Shown here: positions 18,708-26,817 of the stretch, one piece after another
Position numbering within the stretch: the first letter of the stretch is position 1
Layout of the letters: each line of letters begins with the position of its first letter
Assembly (NCBI GenBank): GCA_905233855.1
Contig: CAJOGA010000009.1
Location: 1 to 33,293, forward strand
DNA: 33,293 nt
DNA from: an uncultured Clostridia bacterium
GTDB lineage: Bacteria; Bacillota; Clostridia; UBA1381; CAJOGA01
Direction: 5' to 3'
Position numbers and translations under genes: made by a program
Notes under the pieces: model-generated
What the model saw: only the letters and a program-made list of their open reading frames with translations
Told to the model about the DNA's origin: nothing
Database searches by the model: none

Positions 18708-21700
18708 ATGACAGCAGTTCTTTTCAGCTTTTCGGTATACACGTTATTATCTGTTTTGTTGTATGTGTCTATCATCAAAACGGATATAGTCAAAAAGAAA
18801 AAGCTCAACTCTTCAAAACCCACAGTATGGACTTTTTTTGCCGTGTCTCTTATAGCAAAATTGGCAATTTCGGCAATATACAAGGGCTTTGAAGCGGATA
18901 TGACATGCTTTTCGGCATGGTCGGCGTCGGTGTTTTATAACGGCATAGGCAGCTTCTACACCTCCGGCACGTTTGCCGACTATCCTCCGGGATACGTTTA
19001 CGTAATGTATCTGCTCGGCGGAATAAGAAATTTGTTCCATGTTGAGACGTTATCCTATGCAGACGTTGTAATACTTAAAGCTCCGGCTGTCATATGCGAC
19101 ATTGTAACAGGGTATCTGATATATAAATGTGCAGGCAAAAAATTCGGACAAACCGTGTCGCTTGTTATATCATTTTTATACATTTTCAACCCTGTCGCAA
19201 TAATAAATTCCTCAGTTTGGGGACAGGTAGACTCTGTATACACCCTGTTTTTGGTGTTAAGCATTATTTTCATATCCGAAGACAAACTGTTTCCGGCATA
19301 CTTAAGCTATATAATAGGTTTGCTTATAAAACCGCAGATGGCTATATTTGCCCCTGTTATAATATTTGCCACTTTAGACTATGTGCTGCTTCCAAAGTTT
19401 GAGGCAAAAAAGCTTTGGAAGATTATAGGCTGGGGCGTGTCAAGCATAGCTTTGTTTGTTGTATGCTGTCTGCCGTTCGGGCTTATGAACGTCATAAATC
19501 AGTACGTGGAAACGATGTCATCATACAACTACATTTCGGTTAACGCATATAACCTGTACGGCATATTCGGTCTGAACTGGGTTGAAACATCAAAAAAGAT
19601 TCTGTTTTTAACCTATTCACAACTCGGAACAATATTCATACTGCTTATTGTCGCCTCATCGACGTGGATATATATTAAAAACTTCAAAAATCAAAGCAAG
19701 GACAAATATTTTTATATTGCGGCATTTATCATAACCGCAATGTTTATTCTGTCTGTCAGAATGCATGAAAGATACATGTTTCCGGCAGTTGTACTGCTTG
19801 TGTTTGCTTTTATCCACCGGCCGTCGAAAAAAACGGCATTGCTGTTCCTTTTGCTGAGCTTGTGTCAGTTCCTGAATGCGGCACACGTACTCTTTTTCTA
19901 CGATCCGAGTGCCTATGACAGATTTGACACAGCCATAGTGCTTACATCGCTTTTAAGCGTCGCTTCGTTTGCGTACATGCTGTATATCACATACGTTTGC
20001 TATATAAAGGGCATACACGACACTATTGAGCCTGTAAGCATCGGTGCAAAAAAGCAAAAACCGTCAGTCAAAGCGGCAAATAAACCGTCGGACGGCAAAA
20101 ATCTGATAAACAGCTTTTTGGTTGACAAAACAAAAATGACACGCATTGACATTATTATCCTTGCGGCAATAATGCTGGCATATTCCTGTGTTGCGTTGTA
20201 TAACCTTGGCGAAAACGTTGCTCCGCAAACTTATTGGACAGGTGAACAGGGCGATACAATAGTTATGGATTTCGGCGAAAACGTCAACATAAAAAAGGTA
20301 AGAGCATTCCTCGGCACATACCACGACACCGTTCTGAACGTGGAATATTCACAGGACGGCGAAACAACAACCCAATCCGCCGACCCGATAAGCATAAACA
20401 CGGTCTTTTCATGGCAGGATGCCGACACCGACATTACAGGCCGTTACATTTACTTAACAAACGACCACTATAAAATAATGCTCAACGAACTCGTGCTGTA
20501 TGACCAAAACGGCAACACAGTAGTTCCTGTATACACGTCCGCACCCGAGCTGTTTGACGAACAGGATACTTCGCCGGAGCGTATTTCCTACAGAAACGGA
20601 ACATACTTCGACGAAATATACCACGCACGCACTGCGTTTGAACATTTAAACGGAATATATCCGTATGAAATAACTCATCCGCCGCTGGGCAAGCTGTTAA
20701 TCGGCATAGGAATAAAGTTGTTCGGCATGACGCCTTTCGGCTGGCGAATAGTAGGCACATTGTTCGGCATATTTATGCTGCCGTTTATATATCTTTTTGC
20801 AAAACGCATTTTTAAACATACATGGTTAGCAACAGCTGCATGCCTGCTGTTTGCGTTTGACTTCATGCACTTTACTCAAACGCGTATTGCAACAATAGAT
20901 GTATATGTAACATTTTTTGTAATTGCAATGTACTATTACATGTATAAATACTGGACTATGGATCTTGACAAAACTCCGTTTGTCAAAACACTCATACCTC
21001 TCGCCATGTCAGGCTTGTGTATGGGGCTCGGCATTGCAAGCAAATGGCCGGGTGTGTATGCCGGTGCCGGACTTGCGGTGCTGTTGTTCACAAAATGGGG
21101 TGTAACGCTGTATGCCAAATATAATAATGAGCAGGAACGCCGTGATTTTTTACGCTTTATGCTGAAAAGCACACTGATGTGCGTTATATTCTTTGTGGCT
21201 GTACCTGCCGTAATTTACGCATTGTCGTATATACCGTTTATAAAAGTATCGGACAGCGGTGCGTTAAAAACCATCATAGACAATCAAAAATACATGTTTG
21301 AATACCACAGTGCGTTGGAGGCAACGCATCCGTATTCGTCGTGGTGGTATCAATGGCCGACTATTGTCCGTCCTATATTCTACTATTGCGGCAATGACGG
21401 CGATTTAAAAGAAGGCATAAGTGCATTCGGCAACCCTGCTGTATGGTGGATGGGTATTTTGGCATTTGCGTATATGATATATCTTTTATTCAAAAAACGC
21501 GACAAAACGGCTTTGTTTTTAATTATAGCATACCTGGCACAGTATGTGCCGTGGATGCCTGTAAGCTACGGAAGAATAACCTTTATTTATCACTACTTCC
21601 CTTGCACGCCGTTTGTTGTGCTTATGATATGCTACAGCATATACACTATGTATAATGACGCAGACCAAAAATGGCAAAAGCGTATAGTTGCGTTGACCGT

Positions 21701-21827
21701 CGCATACGTTGCCGTTGCGGTGATACTTTTTGCAATGTTCTACCCTGTGCTTTCCGGCAAAGGCGTATCGGGCGAATATGTGGAAGGATTCCTCCGCTGG
21801 TTTGACTCATGGGTATTGGTTATATAA
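18708..21827 (+). CDS. Two-module GT-C glycosyltransferase: N-terminal Gpi18-like mannosyltransferase module, central beta-sandwich-like domain, C-terminal PMT (GT39)-like module
   Basis: 1039 aa; N-module YPPGYVYVMYLLGG, SSVWGQVDSVYTLF, MHERYMFP; central ~120 aa soluble segment (TYWTGEQGDTIVMDFGENVNIKKVRAFLG...YIYLTNDHYKIMLNELVLYD); C-module GTYFDEIYHARTAFEHLNGIYPYEITHPPLGKLLIGIG and FDFMHFTQTRIATIDVYVTFF as in protein mannosyltransferases. Confidence 0.88.
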   Translation: MTAVLFSFSVYTLLSVLLYVSIIKTDIVKKKKLNSSKPTVWTFFAVSLIAKLAISAIYKGFEADMTCFSAWSASVFYNGIGSFYTSGTFADYPPGYVYVMYLLGGIRNLFHVETLSYADVVILKAPAVICDIVTGYLIYKCAGKKFGQTVSLVISFLYIFNPVAIINSSVWGQVDSVYTLFLVLSIIFISEDKLFPAYLSYIIGLLIKPQMAIFAPVIIFATLDYVLLPKFEAKKLWKIIGWGVSSIALFVVCCLPFGLMNVINQYVETMSSYNYISVNAYNLYGIFGLNWVETSKKILFLTYSQLGTIFILLIVASSTWIYIKNFKNQSKDKYFYIAAFIITAMFILSVRMHERYMFPAVVLLVFAFIHRPSKKTALLFLLLSLCQFLNAAHVLFFYDPSAYDRFDTAIVLTSLLSVASFAYMLYITYVCYIKGIHDTIEPVSIGAKKQKPSVKAANKPSDGKNLINSFLVDKTKMTRIDIIILAAIMLAYSCVALYNLGENVAPQTYWTGEQGDTIVMDFGENVNIKKVRAFLGTYHDTVLNVEYSQDGETTTQSADPISINTVFSWQDADTDITGRYIYLTNDHYKIMLNELVLYDQNGNTVVPVYTSAPELFDEQDTSPERISYRNGTYFDEIYHARTAFEHLNGIYPYEITHPPLGKLLIGIGIKLFGMTPFGWRIVGTLFGIFMLPFIYLFAKRIFKHTWLATAACLLFAFDFMHFTQTRIATIDVYVTFFVIAMYYYMYKYWTMDLDKTPFVKTLIPLAMSGLCMGLGIASKWPGVYAGAGLAVLLFTKWGVTLYAKYNNEQERRDFLRFMLKSTLMCVIFFVAVPAVIYALSYIPFIKVSDSGALKTIIDNQKYMFEYHSALEATHPYSSWWYQWPTIVRPIFYYCGNDGDLKEGISAFGNPAVWWMGILAFAYMIYLLFKKRDKTALFLIIAYLAQYVPWMPVSYGRITFIYHYFPCTPFVVLMICYSIYTMYNDADQKWQKRIVALTVAYVAVAVILFAMFYPVLSGKGVSGEYVEGFLRWFDSWVLVI

Positions 21828-21859
21828 ACAATGAACTATTTATATGGGAGACGATTAAC

Positions 21860-22804
21860 ATGATAAAGTATTCGGTAGTAATACCTGCATACAACGAGGA
21901 GGCGGTTATAGAAACAACGTATAACCGTTTAACCGAAGTAATGAAAAAATCCGACGGCGAATATGAGCTTGTATTCATAAATGATGGCAGCCGCGACGCT
22001 ACAGCTGATATGCTCAGCCAAATTTGCGACAAAGACTCAAGCGTGCGTCTTATAAACTTTTCACGCAATTTCGGACATCAGATAGCCGTAACGGCAGGTA
22101 TGGATTACGCACAGGGACAAGCTATTGTTATAATAGATGCCGACCTTCAGGATCCGCCTGAAGTTATACTGGAAATGATAGAAAAATGGAAGGAAGGCTA
22201 TGACGTTGTATACGGCAAGCGTAAGAAGAGAAAAGGCGAAACCGTGTTTAAAAAAGCAACTGCCGCTATGTTCTACCGCATATTGGACAAGCTTACAACT
22301 GTTGAAATACCCGTTGATACCGGCGATTTCAGATTGATTGACCGTAAAGTTTGCGACGTTATGAAATCCTTGAGCGAGCAAAACAGATATGTACGCGGTC
22401 TTGTAAGCTGGGTAGGCTTTAAACAAACTCCGCTTGAATACGACCGCCACGAACGCTTTGCCGGTGAAACAAAGTATCCTCTTAAAAAGATGCTTAAATT
22501 TGCGGCAGACGGCATAACGTCGTTTTCATATAAGCCTTTGAAATTGGCAAACGTTATAGGAATAACACTTTGTGCATTAAGCGTTTTGTATCTTTTGATT
22601 GCACTTATTATAGGGCTTTGCCTGCCGGCTGTAACCATGCCTGCATGGGCGTTGGCTCTTACCATTGCCTTGTTCTTTAACGGCATAACAATGATAATGT
22701 TGGGAATAATGGGCGAATACATAGGCAGAATCTATGACGAAGTTAAAGGCCGTCCGCTATACGTGGTTAAAGAGACAAAAGGCTTTAACAGTAATGCTCA
22801 ATAG
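21860..22804 (+). CDS. Family 2 glycosyltransferase (polyprenyl-phosphate hexose synthase, Dpm1/GtrB-like) with C-terminal TM helices
   Basis: MIKYSVVIPAYNEEAVIETTYNRL, LINFSRNFGHQIAVTAGMDYAQGQAIVIIDADLQDPPEVI, DTGDFRLIDRKV; two C-terminal TM segments. Start placed at ATG 21860. Confidence 0.94.
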   Translation: MIKYSVVIPAYNEEAVIETTYNRLTEVMKKSDGEYELVFINDGSRDATADMLSQICDKDSSVRLINFSRNFGHQIAVTAGMDYAQGQAIVIIDADLQDPPEVILEMIEKWKEGYDVVYGKRKKRKGETVFKKATAAMFYRILDKLTTVEIPVDTGDFRLIDRKVCDVMKSLSEQNRYVRGLVSWVGFKQTPLEYDRHERFAGETKYPLKKMLKFAADGITSFSYKPLKLANVIGITLCALSVLYLLIALIIGLCLPAVTMPAWALALTIALFFNGITMIMLGIMGEYIGRIYDEVKGRPLYVVKETKGFNSNAQ

Positions 22805-22823
22805 AAAGGAGCGGTCTTTAAAA

Positions 22824-23258
22824 ATGAACGGCGAAAGCAAAAAAAGCTTTTTCCAATTCATACGCTTTGCCATAATAGGTGTGTTGAACACAGGTATAGA
22901 CTATGGTCTGTATACGGTTTTGGTATACCTTTTGCCTATACACTGGCTTGCGGCAAACATAATATCGTATGCATCGGCGGTGTTGTTCAGCTATTTTGCA
23001 AACAAATACTGGACATTCAAAAAGAAATCGGGTGCAAATTTTGCGGAACTGTTGCGTATGTACGGCGTTAACATAGTGTCGCTTGCAGCAAGCTCGGCAT
23101 TGATATATGTGTTGGTGAATATAATAAAAATACCGGATATAGCCGTGATTGGCGGCTTTTTGATAAAAAAAGAAATAACAGCAAAAATCTGTGTCGCACC
23201 TGTGGTTATAATAATAAACTTTATAGGCACAAAGCTTTTGGTGTTTAAACAGGATTAG
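22824..23258 (+). CDS. GtrA family membrane protein (putative polyprenyl-linked sugar flippase)
   Basis: About 144 aa, four TM; FFQFIRFAIIGVLNTGIDYGLYTVLVYLLP...NKYWTFKKK is typical of GtrA family (PF04138). Confidence 0.93.
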   Translation: MNGESKKSFFQFIRFAIIGVLNTGIDYGLYTVLVYLLPIHWLAANIISYASAVLFSYFANKYWTFKKKSGANFAELLRMYGVNIVSLAASSALIYVLVNIIKIPDIAVIGGFLIKKEITAKICVAPVVIIINFIGTKLLVFKQD

Positions 23259-23266
23259 GAAGTGGT

Positions 23267-24124
23267 TTGTTGACCGGAAGAATATTAAAGGGCATTGGCG
23301 GATTTTACTATGTCAATGTTCAAGGCAAGACAATACAGTGTAAGGCACGGGGCATCTTTAAAAAAGACGGCATAACACCCATGACAGGCGACTTGGTACG
23401 CATTAATTCCGAAGAGGAAAACACATGGATAGAAGAAATATATCCGAGAAAGAACTCTCTTGTGCGTCCTGCCGTTGCAAATATCGACTTATTGGTGGTA
23501 GTGGTTGCCGTAACTCCGTCGCCTCAGCTTGCGTTGGTGGATAAAATGCTTGTTACCGCATCGGCAAAAAACATACCTGCCTGCCTGTGCGTCAATAAGA
23601 TAGATTTGGGTAAGTGCCCTGAAATTGAAAAAATATACCAAGACGCAGGATATAAGGTTTTTGTAACTTCCGCAATTGACAATACCGGCATTAATAAGCT
23701 TTCTGAATATCTTAAAGATAAATTTACGGCGTTTGCGGGTAACAGCGGTGTGGGCAAAAGCAGCGTTTTGAACAGTATCACCGGAAAAACGCTTGAAACA
23801 GGAGGTTTAAGCCAAAAAATATCACGCGGAAAACACACCACACGTCATGTGGAGCTTATTGAGCTTGAGTGCGGCGGATATGTGTTTGATACTCCCGGCT
23901 TCAGCTCATACGAGCTCAGCGACATCAAAGCCGCAGACTTGTCGAAACACTTTCCCGAGTTTGAGTCAAGCATCGGCAAATGTAAATTTTCCGACTGTGC
24001 ACATATCAAAGAAACAGGCTGCGACGTTATAGCCCGGGTACAGAGCGGTGAAATATCCGCATCCAGACACGAACACTACTGTGATTTGTATAATCAGTTA
24101 AAGCTTATAAAAGATTGGGAATAA
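23267..24124 (+). CDS. rsgA: Ribosome small subunit-dependent GTPase RsgA
   Basis: 285 aa; circularly permuted GTPase motif order with GNSGVGKSSVLNSI, DTPGFSSYEL and C-terminal zinc-binding Cys/His cluster; TTG start. Confidence 0.97.
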   Translation: MLTGRILKGIGGFYYVNVQGKTIQCKARGIFKKDGITPMTGDLVRINSEEENTWIEEIYPRKNSLVRPAVANIDLLVVVVAVTPSPQLALVDKMLVTASAKNIPACLCVNKIDLGKCPEIEKIYQDAGYKVFVTSAIDNTGINKLSEYLKDKFTAFAGNSGVGKSSVLNSITGKTLETGGLSQKISRGKHTTRHVELIELECGGYVFDTPGFSSYELSDIKAADLSKHFPEFESSIGKCKFSDCAHIKETGCDVIARVQSGEISASRHEHYCDLYNQLKLIKDWE

Positions 24125-24141
24125 AAGGATTGGTAATATAA

Positions 24142-24816
24142 ATGATTAAGATAGCACCGTCTATACTTTCGGCAGATTTTTCAAAACTTAATGAACAAAT
24201 AGCCAAATTGTATAACGCAGGAGCACAATGGCTGCATATAGACTTTATGGACGGCGAATTTGTGCCGAATAAAACCGCCATGGACCACTTGTTCGTTCAG
24301 AGCATCAGACCTCTCACTGATATGGTCTTTGACGCACATTTGATGGCTCAGCATCCCCTTGAACATATAGAACTGTTTGCCAACGCCGGAGCAGACATCA
24401 TAAGCATACACGCAGAATGTTCGGACGATATTTCAAAATGCCTGACGCTGATTAAAAAATGCGGCAAAAAATGTGGCATTGTTATAAACCCCGAAACGCC
24501 TGTATCGGCTATAGAAGATTTGCTTAATATGGCAGACCTTGTGCTTGTTATGAGCGTAAACCCCGGTTGGGCCGGTCAAAAATACATTTGCGAGGTTGAA
24601 AGCAAGGTAAAATACATAAGGGACAAAATGGGCAAAGATTTTGACATAGAAATAGACGGCGGAATAAATGCCGACACCGTAAAACGGGCCGTTATGGCAG
24701 GAGCAAATATTGCAGTTGCCGGCGCGTCAATTTTTAAATCGGAAAGCGGCATAGAAAATGCTGTTAAGCTTCTTTTAAAAGAGGGTAATTCAATTGAAAA
24801 CGGTAATATTTCTTAA
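24142..24816 (+). CDS. rpe: Ribulose-phosphate 3-epimerase
   Basis: 224 aa; KIAPSILSADFSKL, WLHIDFMDGEFVPN, VMSVNPGWAGQKY, IDGGINADT. Confidence 0.98.
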   Translation: MIKIAPSILSADFSKLNEQIAKLYNAGAQWLHIDFMDGEFVPNKTAMDHLFVQSIRPLTDMVFDAHLMAQHPLEHIELFANAGADIISIHAECSDDISKCLTLIKKCGKKCGIVINPETPVSAIEDLLNMADLVLVMSVNPGWAGQKYICEVESKVKYIRDKMGKDFDIEIDGGINADTVKRAVMAGANIAVAGASIFKSESGIENAVKLLLKEGNSIENGNIS

Positions 24817-25420
24817 CGGCAATATAAACGATTACGATTATTGCAAGTCTGTTATACAGGCAGATGACTATATAATTTGTGCCGACGGCGGTTATAAACA
24901 CGCTGTAAAGCTGGGCGTATCGCCGGATATCGTCATAGGAGACATGGATTCGGTAAATATGTCTGTTGCCGGTCTGAATACTGTGCTGTATCCGAAAGAA
25001 AAGGACGCAACCGACGGCGAAATAGCTGTCCGGCACGCTATCGAGCATGGCAAAGGCAGCGACATTCTGATATTGGGCGGCATAGGCAGCCGTTTTGACC
25101 ACACTCTTTGCAATGCGTTATTGTTAAAAATCATATCAGATGCCGGGAAAAACGGCAAAATGTCGGACGAAAACAACGACATATACATCACCTCATCCAA
25201 AATCACTTTAAGCGGCAAGCCGGGCGATATTGTGTCTTTTATACCTGTAAGCGGCACCGCACGGGGCGTATCAGTATCCAACATGAAATACCCGCTCAGC
25301 AAGTTTGACGCTTGCCTTGGCACAAGCCGCGGTATAAGCAATGTTATGTTGACAAACGTTTGCAGCATAAGCGTCGATGACGGACTGCTGTTTATTATAA
25401 AAACATCTGACAATAAATAA
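24794..25420 (+). CDS. thiN: Thiamine diphosphokinase
   Basis: 208 aa; ICADGGYKHAVKLGVSPDIVIGDMDSV, YPKEKDATDGEIAVRHA, GGIGSRFDHTLCN; canonical neighbour of rsgA-rpe. Confidence 0.95.
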   Translation: MKTVIFLNGNINDYDYCKSVIQADDYIICADGGYKHAVKLGVSPDIVIGDMDSVNMSVAGLNTVLYPKEKDATDGEIAVRHAIEHGKGSDILILGGIGSRFDHTLCNALLLKIISDAGKNGKMSDENNDIYITSSKITLSGKPGDIVSFIPVSGTARGVSVSNMKYPLSKFDACLGTSRGISNVMLTNVCSISVDDGLLFIIKTSDNK

Positions 25421-25457
25421 AAACGACGATGGGTTATATTTCCCACCGCCGTTTTTT
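25418..25457. terminator. Bidirectional terminator between thiN and the LCP gene
   Basis: AAAACGACGATGGG/CCCACCGCCGTTTT with two A-C mismatches, A run on the left and T run on the right, between convergent stops. Confidence 0.65.
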
Positions 25458-25471
25458 TGTTAGGTTTTGCT

Positions 25472-26725
25472 TTATTCGTCTTTCTTTGAAAAATCTTCTT
25501 CTTCCTGATTTATAGGTCTGCCGGGCAGGTCATCTTTTTCGTCCGTGTCTTTTGAGCCTGATGAAGGCTTTGCAGTCTCTGTTGCCTTTGGAGATGACGT
25601 AGGCTTAGGCGATGCCGACGCCGATGTTGACGGCTTTGATGATGCCGTTGGTTTAGGCGATGCCGATGTTGACGGATTTGATGATGCCGTTGGTTTAGGC
25701 GATGCCGATGTTGACGGATTTGATGTCGATGTTGAAGTGCTTGGTTTTGCCGTAGCGGTTGATGACGACGGCTTCGGCGTCGATGAAGACCCGTTAACCG
25801 GAGCGGTTGTGATGACCGCGTTCGGATAGCCGAAAGTTTCATGTATCAACGTTTCCGTTTTAGCCTTATCGCATATGAAGTATGAAACATCGCCTATATA
25901 TCTTCCCTCACCCGGAAGTTGGTAGGTTTCCAAGCCGTCCGACGTAAAGGTTTTCAAAATTTTAGCGTATTCCACAACCTCTTTTGCACCTATATTCGTT
26001 TGCATATATTTACTCATTTCATCAAACAGGCTCGGTATTTTGGTTATTATTGCCGGCGTCATTTTCTGTTTCACCAATTCGTGCAAGAAGTCCTGCTGAA
26101 CTTTTATTCTGTCCACATCGCCGAGCGGATATCGTCTGAAACGGACAAGCTGTTCGGCTTTGTTTCCGTTTAAATGCTGCATACCCGGCTGCAGATCTAT
26201 ATACAAATTCTGCGTAGGGTCTACATAATACATTCTTTGAGGAACATTGTAATCCACACCGTCCAAAACATCTATAACGCCTCGGAAGCCTTTAAAATCA
26301 AGCTTAACATAGTAGTGTATCGGTATGCCGGTAAGCTTTTTAACCTCTTCTACAGTACCTTCCACTTTTTTAAGAGCATGTGCCGCATTTATCTTCTGAA
26401 CTCTGTTGTTTATTATAACACGTGTATCACGCGGAATGGAAAGCACACGTATTTTATTTTCCTTAAGATTATATGAGGCAAGCATTATAACGTCTGTTCG
26501 CAAGCCTTCATAATCCACGCCCACTATCAGACAGTTAACCACGCCGTCTTTAACATTCGTGTCTATACCTTCAACATTTTCGCTGCCGTTTTTAAAAGTG
26601 TCAAGCAAATCGGCAAGCTTAACAGCCCCGAACACACCGGCGCTTACAATCGCAGTTACTATCAACACTATAACAGTAAATCTTCTCCAATTTATCCTTG
26701 GCTTTTGCATAATATATATCCACAT
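25472..26725 (-). CDS. LytR-CpsA-Psr (LCP) family protein with Ser/Thr/Pro-rich repeat tail
   Basis: 417 aa; N-terminal TM; VNCLIVGVDYEGLRTDVIMLASYNLKENKIRVLSIPRDTRV and RVQKINAAHALKK, LVRFRRYPLGDVDRIKVQQDFL; C-terminal S/T/P/K-rich low-complexity tail. Start could be the internal ATG at 26710. Confidence 0.93.
   Translation of the reverse strand: MWIYIMQKPRINWRRFTVIVLIVTAIVSAGVFGAVKLADLLDTFKNGSENVEGIDTNVKDGVVNCLIVGVDYEGLRTDVIMLASYNLKENKIRVLSIPRDTRVIINNRVQKINAAHALKKVEGTVEEVKKLTGIPIHYYVKLDFKGFRGVIDVLDGVDYNVPQRMYYVDPTQNLYIDLQPGMQHLNGNKAEQLVRFRRYPLGDVDRIKVQQDFLHELVKQKMTPAIITKIPSLFDEMSKYMQTNIGAKEVVEYAKILKTFTSDGLETYQLPGEGRYIGDVSYFICDKAKTETLIHETFGYPNAVITTAPVNGSSSTPKPSSSTATAKPSTSTSTSNPSTSASPKPTASSNPSTSASPKPTASSKPSTSASASPKPTSSPKATETAKPSSGSKDTDEKDDLPGRPINQEEEDFSKKDE
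25617..25727. repeat. 42-bp tandem repeat (about 2.6 copies) encoding the LCP protein tail
   Basis: Copies at 25617-25658, 25659-25700 and partial 25701-25727 of GATGCCGATGTTGACGGATTTGATGATGCCGTTGGTTTAGGC; encodes a 14-aa unit (SPKPTASSNPSTSA register) on the minus strand. Confidence 0.9.
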
Positions 26726-26817
26726 CTTTCATAATATTCATAAAACTAACAACGCTTAAATTATACATCAATGTGTTTTAAAAATCAATATGTTTTGATG
26801 CGAACATTACATATTTA

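Noticed and set aside
23267-24124. Permuted GTPase motif order in RsgA as a novelty
   Set aside because: Circular permutation of the GTPase domain is the normal state for the RsgA/YjeQ family.
24892-25446. 184-aa minus-strand ORF
   Set aside because: Antisense to thiN, which has clear family motifs.
25545-25829. Plus-strand acidic repeat ORF (DVGLGDADADVDGFDDAVGLGDADVDGFDD...)
   Set aside because: Exact antisense of the LCP Ser/Thr/Pro repeat tail; the acidic repeat pattern is a by-product of the 42-bp tandem repeat.
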